From Paragordius varius (taxonomy: Eukaryota > Nematomorpha), in contig OZ176052.1 of assembly GCA_964247055.1 (NCBI GenBank), positions 310,001-374,000 on the forward strand: DNA of 64,000 nucleotides, written 5' to 3'. Numbering within the stretch: position 1 is the first letter of the stretch; each line of letters starts with the position of its first letter. A program made the translations under genes and the position numbers. The notes beneath the pieces were generated by a model. The model ran no database searches. It saw only the letters and a list, made by a program, of their open reading frames with translations, and was not told where the DNA came from. Below, one piece after another: positions 1 to 11,583 of the stretch.

Positions 1-941
1 GAGTAGTGTGGTAAAATAATAGAGAGTATTTTAAGAGCGAATGGTATCATCAACTTAATAATTATTAACGGGCTTAATATGTAGAAAAATCTATGATATT
101 AAATAAGATACGTATTAAAGAGTTTGAGAAACTTCAATAAATGCATATTGTATTAATTGTTTATCTTTTGGTGCCTTATTTTATATTGTTTGGCTGAAAA
201 TCATCAAAATAATTTCGGCAAAATTCGAACGGGTGGCAAAAAAATGTTACATTCATAAGCAAAAGACTTGACTTAAGTGTATTTTTTTTTCACTGATCTT
301 CAAGTATACACTTGCTGGCTTAAATAAACATGCTCAACTTAGCACACTTGACTTACAAGTCAAGTGCGACTATTTTATCACCCCACCCATAATATTTTAT
401 GAAAAATTTAGCTATATTTTATGAATGAAGATTTAGCTTTAACCAAAAAAAATTTAATATATTCGCAAATTTTTCTATTTTCTGATATAGAACTCTTGCC
501 ACAAAAGTGTAACTACACGTGTAAGCCTATCATTCCTGCATTTTACTATCGTAATATAAATATTTCATCATTTTATCCTTATAATACTAGACAATGTTTG
601 ATAATTATAATAAAATAGGTTTAAAACCAGTATTATAGTTAAAAAATTGAGCTCTAAGATATGTAACTTCCCAAATATGTCATCGCGGACAAAAAAGTTA
701 AACAGGTCATAAAGTGCTAATTCAAGCAAAAATTCATGAGGCTTGAATGCACTGGCAAAATTAGACAAAAATATAAATCTATAATTTTCAAATTAATATA
801 TTATGTTATACTTTAAATGCTGTTCGTAATCCACATGGTTTTATTTTAATTTATTTTACAAATAGATATTTTTTAAATACTACATATTTTCGACATGCTT
901 CCACCATTTTTTTATTATCGCGCATTTCTTCTAGTGTTTAA
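1..941 (-). repeat. U2-cluster spacer copy (oldest unit, left part)
   Basis: This stretch has no supportable gene. It matches the spacer near 33,980-34,354 (for example GGGTGGCAAAAAAATGTTAC and the block ending TATCACCCCACCC) and the spacer near 30,690-31,260 (AACTCTTGCC, ACAATGTTTGATAATTAT, CATCATGG-like and ATTATCGCGCATTTCTT). The orientation is the same as in units where U2 lies on the minus strand. Unlike the units at 27-39 kb, the ATCACCCCACCC block runs directly into the later spacer segment. The large CTATTTTTCGCCCAAAG segment is absent, so it was probably inserted elsewhere. Short open frames here are A/T-rich and show no domain. Confidence 0.6.
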
Positions 942-1486
942 CACTTGGATACAACACATTCATTTTAGTCCTTCGATTTAAATCGGGGTAGTTAAATACC
1001 CCAGGACTGTTTAAAATTATCTTTAAAAATTATGGAAGGAATCGAAACCACGGCGTTTTGCACTTATAATAAACCGAAATATATAAAAAAATAATACTTG
1101 ATATTACATATTTTAAGGGAAAAACGAAATAAAAAATTTAGTCAGCGTGACATGTCTGCAATGGTAAAATTGAAAAATAATATAAAATAAACCGCTTTTT
1201 TAAATTCTAATGTTAGATGTAATTTAAATAATAAATTAGCTTTAATTACTCTTAAAATTAAATGGACGATATTTTGCAAATATTTTGTAAAAAAATGGCG
1301 TCAAAGTTGACATGAAACTTTTTTCTCCAAAACAATATTTTATTTGGATACTTTGGCATATTTATATAATTTTTATTAGAATAGGAGCATAAATTTAAAT
1401 TGGAACCGTTTCGTACAGTAGTTTTTTAAAAATCCTAACTCAAATTTGATCTGGGGTATTTAGATACCCCAATTTGAATCGAAGTG
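942..1486. mobile_element. piggyBac-like MITE, copy 1
   Basis: A non-autonomous element of 545 bp between two TTAA sites (938-941 and 1487-1490). It starts CACTTGGATACAACACATTC and ends with AATCGAAGTG. Each end holds a small palindrome around GGGGTA...TACCCC. It has no coding frame. Copies in both orientations occur at 6.6, 17.6, 25.1, 29.9, 36.9 and 63.1 kb. The TTAA target duplication is confirmed by an empty site at 47,830. TTAA duplication is typical of the piggyBac superfamily, and the family assignment rests on that alone. Confidence 0.75.
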
Positions 1487-1490
1487 TTAA

Positions 1491-1725
1491 ATCAATTATT
1501 ATTATCCCTATTTTTTAAATAAATGTTTATATTCACTAGATTTATTTTAAACTTTTAATGGTTAAATAGGTTCATGAGGGCCTTCATTGTATTATTTCTA
1601 TCTATTGATTTTTAGACGCCATAAAACATTAAAATTTAGTAATAATTTGTCTAATGACATTTGTTTTCCATTTTTAATAATACTACTTAATTAATATTCA
1701 CTCAAGTATGTTTTCAATCACATTA
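1491..1725 (-). repeat. U2 spacer, part next to the U2 3' end
   Basis: Matches 38,385-38,600 and 48,715-48,925 (ATTATCCCTATTTTT, TAGACGCCATAAAA, TTCACTCAAGTATGTTTTC). In those intact units another 300 bp of spacer and the U2 3' half follow. Here the spacer runs directly into the 3' untranslated end of a family A retrotransposon, so the U2 3' half and about 450 bp have been deleted. Confidence 0.6.
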
Positions 1726-3920
1726 TCTCATATAAATTAGATATGGAAATGTCAGAAAAGAATAAAAGTAAATAATGAGAAAAGAACGAATTTAAATGCT
1801 GTGTTTGTTTAATACTAGAGCAATAATTTATTCATATTTGTTAATGTTTTTTTGATGTGGGGGATTAGATCCAATATAATCATTGGATACAAATGAGCTC
1901 CATAGTTCAGAGCTATAAAAAATGGTACTGCTTACCATTTGCTCGATGATCGTGGATGGTTCTTGTGCTAGTCATAAATTATTAATGATTAAGTCATTTT
2001 TTGGATGCCAAACACCAAGTCCGACCACCAGCGGTAGTATTTCTATACTTTTGTATCGCGTTTGCAATATAGCTATCAATCGCATGTATTTGTCAAATTT
2101 ATTTTGAAAGGCATCGTTCAAGGATTGGGATTTGTTTTCGAATTGGCAAATCACATCGATTATATAGCAGTTATTTTTATTGGTTAGTATCAGGTCGGGT
2201 TTCAAGCGCAATTGGGTTAGGGAAGGAATTTTCTTGTAATATTCTTGTGCCCTCGTTAATATGAGTTTTCAGAATTTGCAGACATGCATTGTGGCGTTTA
2301 ATCCAATGCGGAGAGTATTGGAGGCAATGATTTAACATATGGGGGGGGTTTATATGCCCTCCCACATCTCCTGCACAATGGATTTCTAGCCGACCCTGGA
2401 CGGCTATTCACAGGCAGATGATTAAGGCGAGCTTTGTGAATAAACCGCCAGGTTTTGAACGATGTATATGTTCCTGTCAGGGTAAAGTGAGATGAGGTAG
2501 GATGATGTTGAATGGCCTCAATCACTTTACCCTGATTAGGACAATCAGTTTAGGATTGTAAGCTATGTTTAACTTTTCTTTTGGATAGGGTTGCCATAAT
2601 AATTTTTCGTGCGTTCGGGTCGATGTTTACCAAGTGCCCTTTTATGAGGTATGAAATTTTTAAATTCCCATGTCAGGTCAAGTCTTTTAGAGGCTTACCT
2701 GTTTGTATATAGGGATGAGCATCCTCTAGTTTTAATTTGTATTTCATTATTGAAGTATTGGTTTAATTGAATATCGTTAGTGGAGGTTGAGTTTGTATGT
2801 TTAGCTATTGTATGTTTAAGATGGATTTTGGTTTGGTCTGCTAATTTTTCATCGGGAGAAGTGAGGAGTTTGTAAGTTGAGTCAATTAAATATGTATCAT
2901 GTAGAATGCCAAGCTGAGATAAACCGAGATCGCCAGCTTTTGTGGGTGCGTAGAAATAATTGGTATTGGCACTGGCGGGTAAGGCTGTAATTTTTTTGAT
3001 CAGAGATCGAATCTTATTATCAGATTTAGTTAGATCGGTTTTTTTCAATGCTCCCACTCTGAGGGAGTGGATAATGGTAGGAAATATGAATGTTTCAAGG
3101 CAGTCTAATTTCTGCCACGGTGCCAGATTGGATTGGATTATATTGTCAACCAGGTTATCCAGTTCTTGGATTTTAAGGGGGTGCTAAGGGCGAAATTGGT
3201 TTGCCAAGGTATGAAATGGATTTTCCTTCAGAGATTTGCTCGATGATTTGATTATGTATGGTTATTGTAGGATTTGGCGAGTTAATACTAAGAAGAGCAG
3301 ATTTGTTGGCATTTATTGTTATGTTATGTGATTGAAGCCAATGCTCTGCAGTGAGGATGGTTTTTTGGAGAGCATCGCCTTGGTGCGCGATAATTACCAA
3401 ATCATCGGCATACGCAAGGGATGTGGAGGATGTGTTTAACAACTCTAAGAGAGGGTTGATCGCCAAGTTGAATAACGATCCGGAGACAGGACAGCCCTGT
3501 TTAATGCCCTTGTGAAAAGGAATAGGATCTGTGAGTCCGGCTTGCGTATATATTTGGGTTTTAGAGTTGGTTATATTTTGAATGATGATATTTTTAATGT
3601 TGTGTTTATTGGAATTTGACAAATTGTATTAATAAGTATGTTATGGGGAATTGAATCAAAGGCCTTGTTGATATCGAGAAATGCTATAAATAGTCTATGC
3701 TTATCTTGTTTCGCACTCTTAATTTTTTGTTCAATCACATAGTTGTGCTCTAATACCCCACCAAAGGGCATAAAGCCTTTTTGAATAGAGTAAATTAAGG
3801 TTTTGTCTATTATGGTTTTGAGTAAGGTTTGGTTCACATATTTAAAGAAAATTCTATAGTTTATTAAATATAGTTATGGGTCTAAAAATTTTTATGTGGT
3901 TTATGTTACCCTTTTTGTGC
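1726..3920 (-). mobile_element. Family A RLE LINE, 5'-truncated left arm of an inverted pair
   Basis: A decayed copy of the U2-targeting family A, read on the minus strand. Pieces in order from its truncated 5' end: the RT region with HKKGNIN-like and RPITIFN at 3,850-3,920, FLDINKAFDS at about 3,680, KGIKQGCPVSG at about 3,500 and the AYADDLVII box at about 3,400. Then come the thumb and connector (MGALKKTDLTKSDNK from 3,057), the CRRCGRA zinc knuckle at about 2,370, and the nuclease segment with KPDLIL and IDVICQFENK near 2,100-2,200. Several frame breaks split it. Its 5' end stops in the RT at about 3,920, where an opposite copy of the same family begins. Its 3' untranslated tail is joined to spacer without a U2 half. 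Confidence 0.85.
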
Positions 3921-5446
3921 CTCGAGCAAATCTCTGAAGGAAAATCCATCTCATACCTTGGCAAACCAATTTCGCTCTTAGCACCCCCCAAAAATACCCA
4001 AGAACTGGATAACCTGGTTGACAATATAATACAATCCAATCTGGCACCGTGACAGAAATTAGACTGCCTTAAAACATTCATTTTTCCTACCATTATCCAC
4101 TCCCTCAGAGTGGGAGCATTGAAAAAAACCGATCTAACTAAATCTTATAATAAGATTCGATCTCTGATCAAAAAAATTACAGCCTTACCCGCCAGTGCCA
4201 ATACCAATTATTTCTACGCACCCACAAAAGCTGGCGATCTCGGTTTATCTCAGCTTGGCATTCTACATGATACATATTTAATTGACTCAACTTACAAACT
4301 CCTCACTTCTCCCGATGAAAAATTAGCAGACCAAACCAAAATCCATCTTAAACATACAATAGCTAAACATACAAACTCAACCTCCACTAACGATACTGAG
4401 TTAAACCAATACTTCAATAATGAAATACAGATCAAAACTACTGGATGCTCATCCTTCCAAAGCCAGGCAAGCCTCTAAAAGGCTTGACCTGGCATGGGAA
4501 TTTCAAAATTCGATACCTTTCATAAAAGGGCAATCGGTAAATTGAGCCCAATGCCAGAAAAATTATTGTATCCTCAATATGCAAAAGAAATGCGAAAAAC
4601 CACCTAAAATCCCTAATTGATTGCCCGAATCAGGGTAAAGTGATTGAAGCCATACAACAACATCCAGCCTCATCCCACTTTACCCTTTCAGGCACATATA
4701 CATATATTTAAATGCTGGCGGTTTATTCATAAAGCACGCCTTAATCTCCTGCCCGTGAATAGCCGTCCAGGATCAGCCAAAAATCCAATGTGCAGGAGAT
4801 GTAGGAAGACTAATGAAACACTCCCACATGTGTTAAATCGTTGCCTCCAATACTCTCCGCACTGGATTAGGCGACACAACGCTTGTTTGGATATTTTAGA
4901 AAAACAAAGGATACAACAATAATGAATGAAAACACCTACTCGACACATCTATTATTATAACCTGGCCTAATATTATTCAACAAAAATATCTGTTATATAA
5001 TAGATGCCGTCTGTCCATTTAAAAACAGATATCAGTCCCTACGGAGGCACATAACAAAAAATTGACAAATACAACCCCCTAATATCTATAATGCAAACGC
5101 ATTAAAAGGTTGAAATAGTTCCTCTGGTATTGTTGGTGCTTGGCATCCAAAAAGTCATTTTATCATCAAAGTATTGCCCAGCCCAAGATGCTTCCACAAT
5201 CCGGAAAATGATGACAAGCTGCACCATTTTCTATAGCTCAGAACTATGGAGCTCATTTAATCTGAATATTGGATTTAATCCTCTCCATACATCAAAAAAT
5301 CTTAACAAATATGAATAAATTATTACTATAGTATTAAACAAACACATCATTTATATTCGTTCTTTTTTTCCTTCTTCGCGACATTTTCTTCCATATCTAA
5401 TTATATGATATAATTGTGATAAAACCTAAACATATTTAATAAAATC
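3921..5446 (+). mobile_element. Family A RLE LINE, 5'-truncated right arm of an inverted pair
   Basis: Plus-strand copy starting in the RT thumb (LEQISEGKSISYLGKPIS, 3,923) and running through MGALKKTDLTKSYNK (4,110-4,478), the knuckle CRRCRKTNETLPHVLNRC (about 4,785-4,840), a decayed nuclease region and a 3' tail ending at 5,446. It shares wording with the left arm but is not identical to it, and it has several frameshifts and stops. It is followed at 5,447 by the 3' part of U2 in the same orientation, as expected for insertion into U2. With the copy at 1,726-3,920 it forms a head-to-head pair whose centre holds no U2 5' sequence. Confidence 0.85.
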
Positions 5447-5594
5447 ATTCTATTCTTATCAGCCTAATACCTGATACGACCTCTAAAGAGGTCCGTGATA
5501 TTAATTTTTTTGGAGATTTGGTGAAGGCGCTCTGGCCTTGCCTATCTCTTCCCATCGGGTCAACCTGGCAGTGCAGTATCTCCAGATGTCGCCC
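5447..5594 (+). pseudogene. U2: U2 snRNA 3' part, diverged
   Basis: Reads ATTCTATTCTTATCAG, then GATACGACCTCTAAAGAGGT (stem II), a T-rich Sm-like site followed by GGAGATTTGG, GCGCTCTGG and CCCATCGGGTCAACCTGG (stems III/IV). These are recognisable U2 landmarks. Compared with the copies at 32-49 kb it carries many substitutions, for example in the stem IV loop. The first 37 nt of U2 are missing because a family A element lies directly upstream, so it cannot make functional U2. Confidence 0.9.
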
Positions 5595-5998
5595 AAACAA
5601 TCATCACCAATTGAATTTTTTTAAACAAAATAGATAAAATCAGTTTTAATAATGTGTATCTATATCAAGCCACTTCTGTATATCCCAGGGATCACTAAAA
5701 CTCCAAAAAAAAACAACATTAGGGATTGAACAAACTTAAGTAAGTGATGAATTACACTATAACAAAATGATAAACATACCTGCGTGAATAACAATTAATG
5801 TTAAAATGGGTGACCAACGTAAAAAATATCACTATTGTTTACTGAGAATTACGAATTCAATGCCTAAAAAGTAAATTTTTTTAGCGTTAAAAAAACAATA
5901 AATACAAATGTTACATGAAAGGGCGTCAAGAAAATAAATAATATTAAAAAATTTAAAATAAATTTAGCAAACAAATATAAAATTTAAATTTCTTGAAT
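5595..5998 (+). repeat. U2 spacer downstream of the plus-strand U2 relic
   Basis: No gene is visible. The reverse complement of the spacer near 38,640-38,880 matches here: AATAATGTGTATC, CAAGCCACTTCTG, ACTCCAAAAA and AACATTA. The spacer orientation therefore follows the U2 orientation, which supports a former array with inverted segments. Confidence 0.5.
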
Positions 5999-6560
5999 GG
6001 TGATCAAAGTGTTACAAAAAAAAGGATGTAGCATATCCACTTTGCCACTGTCCACAAAAGACGTCCCTTGCTGCCCTTCCATGCACCAGTCAATGGTGGT
6101 TCAGTGATAGCCGTCTAGTTACGTGGGGGTTCGGGTTGACTTCTAGGGTTTTATATATAAAACATGTATAAACTAAAATAAAGAAATATTTGATATTTTA
6201 CAGGTAAAATAAATCTTATCGACTATATCCTATATATTTATACTAATAGAATTTTATAGCATAACATTCTTAAAAATATAACGTATGTATACTCTAACTT
6301 AATTTAACCGAGTCCCTATTTATCATACTGTTACAGTATTTATCTGCTTAATACGATTTTGAATCATTATTTAATTTTGATTACTGTGTTTTGTTAATAT
6401 ATAATTCCGTTTTTAATGTTTGGATTTTTTTAGATCTTAAATTCAAATTTTCTTTTTGTAGATCATGTTAATATGCCGCATTCGTAATCATTATCTTTTA
6501 TCTATAAATTTCAATAATTTACTTTTTATAATTGCTGCATTTAAAATTCCGCATTAAGTC
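5999..6560 (+). repeat. SINE-like dispersed repeat, copy 1
   Basis: The same repeat occurs inverted at 31,290-32,020. The conserved head includes GCCACTGTCCACAAAAGACG, CAGTCAATGGTGGTTCAGTG and GGGGTTCGGGTTGACTTCTA. The last two look weakly like Pol III box A and box B at tRNA-like spacing, so a tRNA-derived SINE is possible. The long A/T tail region (CTGTTACAGTATTTATCT, GCCGCATTCGTAATCATTAT) is also shared. No coding frame was recognised. The SINE reading is an inference. Confidence 0.45.
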
Positions 6561-6624
6561 CTAAGATTTATCTTTGGCATACGCCTATATAAAATTAATG
6601 TTGATCCGGCATAATTTTATTATT

Positions 6625-6976
6625 TTTTTTGCAAAATATCGTGTTTTACATCAAACTAAAATAAGTATACGTTTTTAGTAAAATCATATTTGAAATTAAT
6701 ATAAACAGAAAAAATGGTATATTCACTATTTTTATATTTAGCTTATGCACACATGTCATGTTGGCTAAATTTTTACCTTTGGGTTTTACCTCTGAATAAG
6801 TAATATCAAGTATTTTTGAATAAATATTTTATTATATTTCTAGTCATTGATGCTATATAAGTGCAAATTTTACTAGGTTATCAATTTATTCCATATTTTA
6901 AAATATTTAATTTAAACAAGCCATGGTAACTAACTACCCCAATTGAATCGAAGGTCTAAAATGAAATACTCAAGTG
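6625..6976. mobile_element. piggyBac-like MITE, 5'-truncated copy
   Basis: Shares the internal GCAAAATATCGTG, GTCATGTTGGCTAAATTTTT and TAAGTAATATCAAGTATTTT blocks with the full copies. It ends CTCAAGTG followed by TTAA at 6,977. The left TTAA end is lost. Its orientation matches the copies at 29.9 and 36.9 kb. Confidence 0.6.
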
Positions 6977-6980
6977 TTAA

Positions 6981-7358
6981 TCCATCCCTTTATTAAGATT
7001 AATGATCATTACAATATATTTGTATTTTATTTTTTTTGTCCACTGAGTACTTATTAAACCTTTTATAGCAATTTTAATTAGTACATTCTAATCGACATAT
7101 TTTATGATCAGTTAATTACGCCTTTTTTATTTTTTGGATTCGATCTCGTTTACAGCAAAAATTTATCCATTTATCATACTATATGCACATTTGTTTTGGC
7201 CTAATCACTCTATTGTTGGCTAATTGGTAATAGAGTGCTTGTGTTAAACAAATTTTGTTTATTAAAAATGTTATAAAAATACAAAAAAATTGTATAATTT
7301 CGATCATTTCAATGTTATATTGTTTAAAAGTTTCCGAATTGTTTTCAATGATTGTGTT
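6981..7358. other. Gene-free AT-rich stretch next to a U2 relic
   Basis: I see no gene. The part nearest U2 should be U2 3' spacer for the minus-strand copy at 7,359, but similarity to the better spacers is weak by eye. Short overlapping frames on both strands at 7,179-7,615 are shadows of the U2 relic. Confidence 0.4.
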
Positions 7359-7498
7359 TGCGCCACTCCTGGAGGTACTGCAATACCAAGGTGACGGGAG
7401 GGATAGGCAAGCCCAGAGCGCTTCACCAAAATCTTCAAAAAAAAATATCATGGACCTCTTTAGAGGTCGTATCAGATAATAAACTTATAAGAACATAT
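7359..7498 (-). pseudogene. U2: U2 snRNA 3' part
   Basis: On the minus strand it holds the stem II sequence ACGACCTCTAAAGAGGTCCA, an A/T Sm-like region, GCGCTCTGGGCTTGCCTATC and the canonical stem IV TATTGCAGTACCTCCAGGAG. Part of the loop between stems III and IV is missing (CCCGTCACC instead of CCCCATCGGGTCAACC). The 5' 37 nt are absent, and the 3' tail of a family C element abuts at 7,499, so it is a split and inactive gene. Confidence 0.9.
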
Positions 7499-9690
7499 TT
7501 TTATTTATTATATATATGTGTGATTAATTATAACATATTTTTCAATAGATTGATCAATGCTGGCTATGAAATGAAGACTTGCGAATTTAAATATAATATT
7601 TTTAATGAATTTTGAAATAAAAATATTTTACGTTAAAAAAATAGGAAAGAAAAACCCCGGACGGGATTGAAAAAAACTATTCCAAAGCAATCTTTGGTTG
7701 ATCCTGTTGGTTTGTTTCTCGCACAATTCCGTTTCCATTCGACGACTGTTGATTTGTTGAGGAATTAACCAAAGTTTCATTGCTGAGTCATAATTGATTG
7801 ATAATGATAACCATTGGTTGGGTTCTAGGTAGATGTTTCGGCAGACGCAAAGAATTGGTCGGAATCTCTTTCGGGAAGTTCCTCCATTTTTAAACCCGTA
7901 CCAGAGCCGTGATGAGTGTCGTATTGTAAAACTCATCATCAGGCTTCCGAGCCAAAAAAATAGAGGAACTGAGTGTAATATGCTTCAACTATTTGTCGTT
8001 TTTTCGTATACCATGATCCTAACCGACGACTAGCGTAAATATCTTGACTCTGTTTGAGTTATCAGATAATAAGGACATTAAAGGGGTATATTTTTCCACC
8101 TTATTTTCCAGAAGACCGCCAACCGATCATCTAAAGAACAGTTCACGTAGATGATATAGATTATCCTTAGAGTATTTAACCACTAGATCCGGTTTAAGGG
8201 GGAGGGAGGCTGGGTAGGAGTTCTCGGATATGATTTCAACGCCACAAGAAAAATGTGTTTTAATTATATTGACGATGAAATCGCCGAGCTCTCTATGCGC
8301 GGGATAATCTTAAACAATGAATAAAAATAAGGGGTAAACTTTCCAGATGACGCCCGCATCGTCGACAGGGTTATGGGAAGAACCTGGAGGCGCGTTCGTA
8401 GGAAGTAGATTTAGTCGGGCTCGATGGATTGATTGCCCGAAAAGAAATACCTGATCCGGAGGTTATGAATGAGGAGCTGGCTTTGTGGAAGAAAATTACC
8501 TGGATAGCACGGCCTTGGGAGGGACACGCGATAAGGCTGTTTAAAAACGAACAAGTATATTTAGAATAAATTGGATGAACAAGTACGCGACAGGAGAACA
8601 AGACAATATTAAACTTTCTTTTATAAAGGGCTGGGAATTGAAGTATTTGGATTGGAGGCCAAGGCATTTGGATGCCAAGCGAGATTGGTTGAAGATGTTG
8701 AAGGTTTAGATTGTTTGAACCTGGGAAAAATTCAAAGGTCTTGGATTCAAATATTGTCCTTAAAGAAATGGTGGCTAGAAGAGTAGAATAGGCGTGTTCA
8801 GAATGAACGGATCAGAGCTAGTTAGGAGCCTGAGTATAGTCTCTGTATATATCGGGAAGAAAGAATGTTTCAGAGACGCCTAGACCCTCTTTAAAGACTG
8901 GAATGTAATAGTTTGTGGAGGTTCATTGGGAAAGCGATGTGATTTTCTTTATAGTATGCAGACACCGAGCCCATACGAAATTTATGGATCAGTGTACAAA
9001 CGTTTTAAAGCATCCAGCATCTGCCTTCAGGTTGGATGAACTTTCATAAGTTGTCGGGAGGAACCACAATCCTATCTGGCTTATCATGAGTCTGGCCTTG
9101 CTGCAGAGTGGGAACCACGTGTCCATCTATCTCTATATGAGTGGATAAACTCCCTATGTAAGATAGATGTTTAATAATTTTTATTTAAACGGGGGTATTG
9201 CAAACTGGCCCAAGAAAAGAGTGGGCCACGAATGCACCATTAATCATTTTTATATGATTAAAGTCATCTGCAAGCGAGACAAGTGGTGTAATGAGTGTTG
9301 TTCAGGGAGGATATCAGAAGATTGATGACTGAATCAAAAGAAGTGGGGACAGAGGACATCCTTGGCAAGTTCCTCTTTTAAGAAAAATGAAGAAGGGCTT
9401 GCTCGTTTGAAATGCGAGTGGAGGAATTAAAGAAAAGAGTAAACAGAATTGAAAACAAATTATCAGATCTAACTATATCGCGAAGGAAATGGCGGAGGAA
9501 ATCAAAAGAAGCAGCATCGAGCCCCAGAAGGAAGAATGGGTGTCGATGATGCCGAGACAATTTGTGAATGAGAAATGTTCGAGAATTCCATTATAAAGTA
9601 TGAATCCTTTCTGATGGGGAAAACAATAATTTTAGAAAGATAGGTGGAGAGGGACTTTTAAATAATGATAGAGATATTCCGTAGCTGTTA
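7499..9690 (-). mobile_element. Family C RLE LINE, left arm of an inverted pair
   Basis: A strongly decayed minus-strand copy. From its truncated 5' end it shows an RT start resembling QQKGFI...NGILEH (about 9,560), a CQGCPLSPLL motif (about 9,360) and LADDF (about 9,270). The connector reads SLIACPSQGRAI and HKASSSFITSGSGISFR (8,440-8,560). The nuclease region near 8,080-8,240 includes sequence for proline-rich PSL..KPDLVV and IIYIIYVNC, and the 3' tail runs 7,499-7,900. Frames are broken many times. The 5' end meets an opposite copy at about 9,690, and the 3' end meets U2 at 7,498. Confidence 0.75.
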
Positions 9691-10884
9691 TCTAAAAGTG
9701 AAATGGGCCTAAAGTTGGCGGAATTAGCAGCGTCACCCAACTTGTTTCGTACAATTTATTCTAATACTTGGTCGTTTTTAAACACCCTTATCGCGTGTCC
9801 TTCGCAAGGCCGTGCAATCGAAGCAGCCTCCCTACACAAAGCTAGCTCCTCATTTATTACAGCCGGATCAGGCATTTCTTTTCGAGATTTGAGATTTATC
9901 CATCGGGCCCGCCTTAACTTACTTCCAACAAACACGCGACCCGGCTCTTCGCATAACCCCTCCTGTCGGCGATGCGGGCGCCATCCTGAAACACTACCCC
10001 ATTTTTTTAACCATTGTTTAAGATATTCGCGTTCATGGAGATCTCGGCATGATTCCATCGTCACTATACTAAAAACACATTAATCTTGTGGCGCTGAAAT
10101 CATGTAAGAGAACTCCTACCCAGCCTCCCTCCCCCTGAAACCTGACTTAGTAATTAAATTCCGCGGCATTATATACATCATCGACGTGACCTGTCCTTTC
10201 GATGATCGGTTGGCGGCCTTGGCTGGAACAATAAGGTGGAAAATTATCTCTTTAATTCCCTTATTTTCTAATAACTCAAACGAAGTCAAGATACTCCCAT
10301 TGGTGGTCGGAAGTTTAGGATCATGGTACCCAAAAAACGACGAAGGTTAAAGAATATTACATCTAGTTCCTCTATTTCTCGGCTCAGAAGCCTGATGATA
10401 AGTTCAACAATACGACACTCATCACGGCTCTGGTATTAAAAATAAAGAAACTTCCCGACAGAGATATAACCTCTAACCCGGCCGTCATTTCTCCAGCCAC
10501 TGTTGAAACATGTACTTAGAACACAACCAATAGTGATCTTTTTCAATCAACATCACAAATGATACCAAAACTTAGCCCTATTACTTTGGTCAATCTTTCA
10601 ACAATACAACAATTGAGTGAAAACGAAATTGTGCGAGATCAAATCAACCAACAGGATCAAACAAAGATTATTTTGGGAGAGTTTTTTTAACCACGTCCGG
10701 GGTTTTTTTTTCCTATTTTTTTCCTCAATTGGTAGTTAATTTTTTACACGTAAAATATTTTTATGACAAAATTTATTATAAATTTTAAATATAAATTCGT
10801 AAGTCTTCATTTCATAGCCAACAATGATCAATATATTGAAAAATACATTAAAACTTATATTATACATATATTAAATATGTAAAA
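9691..10884 (+). mobile_element. Family C RLE LINE, right arm of an inverted pair
   Basis: Plus-strand 5'-truncated copy. A 126-codon open frame (9,703-10,083) carries SLNTLIACPSQGRAIE-like connector sequence, HKASSSFITAGSGISFR, FIHRARLNLLPTNTRPGS and a CCHC knuckle, CRRCGRHPETLPHFFNHC (C-x2-C-x8-H-x4-C), as in R2-type proteins. It continues in other frames through the nuclease: KPDLVIKFRG, YIIDVTCPFDD and LPLVVGSLGSWYPKND at about 10,140-10,350. The 3' tail reaches 10,884, directly before ATCTGTTCC of U2. Frameshifts and stops make it inactive. Confidence 0.8.
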
Positions 10885-11031
10885 ATCTGTTCCTATAAGT
10901 TTAATATCTAATACGACCTCTAAAGAGGTCTATGATACTAAATTATTTTTTGGCAATTTTGGGGAGGCGCTCTGGGCTTGCCTATCCCTCCCCATCGGGT
11001 CAACCTGGTATTGCAGTACCTCCAGGAGTCC
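10885..11031 (+). pseudogene. U2: U2 snRNA 3' part
   Basis: Starts ATCTGTTCCTATAAG and continues with ACGACCTCTAAAGAGGTC, TATTTTTTGG (Sm site region), GGGGAGGCGCTCTGGGCTTG and the canonical stem IV CCTGGTATTGCAGTACCTCC. The 5' end of U2 is missing; a family C element abuts exactly at the ATCTG start, as at the other split U2 copies. Confidence 0.92.
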
Positions 11032-11252
11032 AAAGACAATCATTAAAACCATTTTTAAAACCTTTTTGAAACAAATAATTTTTAAAAAATGATGATAGAA
11101 AAATGAAAAGTTTATAAGGATCATAATGTTGTGTATGTTTAAGTTTTAAACAAATCAGTTTTTATAGACTCTATAAATATCGGGCCACTTTTCTATTTAT
11201 ACCAGGATCCAAAACTCCAAAAACAAAAAAATATTTTATTCCTCAATTACAA
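11032..11252 (+). repeat. U2 spacer downstream of the U2 relic
   Basis: Contains TGTGTATGTTTAAG, ATATCGGGCCACTTTT, TATACCAGGATCC and ACTCCAAAAAC, matching the reverse complement of the spacer beside the U2 copies at 32.5, 38.9 and 49.2 kb. A family A fragment interrupts it at 11,253. Confidence 0.6.
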
Positions 11253-11583
11253 TCCCAATTTAAAACAGTCTGGAATCTTCCACTAGTCGTAGGAGCATTA
11301 GGTGCATGGCACCCGAAAAATATTATTCTTAATAAACTCTGCTCATCGCTAGATGCTCAGATAATTCGCAAATAAATGGTAAGCAATACCATTTTCTATA
11401 GCTTAGAAATATGAAGATCCTTTATAATCTCAAATAATTATGTAGGAAATATAGGACCACCTTATTTTAAATAATCTATAAAATAATCAATTTATTCTCG
11501 TACTATAACAAGTATAGCATTTACATATTTGCTTCGATATCTAATCCATATAGTATTATGTAATAACACACATATATATTTAA
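11253..11583 (+). mobile_element. Family A RLE LINE, 3'-end fragment
   Basis: Encodes the end of the family A nuclease domain: LNYNPNLKQS, VGALGAWHPKNIILNKLCSS, LDAQIIRK and MVSNTIFYS, then NNYVGNIGPPYFK and a stop. It is followed by a 3' tail resembling the other A tails (TTATTCTCG, ATATCTAATCC). It is heavily 5'-truncated with internal breaks. The U2 relic at 12,131 probably marks its original 3' junction, now separated by a MITE-like insertion. Confidence 0.75.

Noticed and set aside
1972-2211. Minus-strand frames at 1,972-2,525 considered as separate host genes
   Set aside because: They encode KPDLIL..., CRRCGRA and FIHKARLN, parts of the family A nuclease and knuckle, and belong to that element.
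1726-5446. Twin-primed inversion of one family A insertion
   Set aside because: Twin priming inverts the 5' part of a single copy. Here both arms run to their own 3' regions and overlap in sequence, so two copies are needed.
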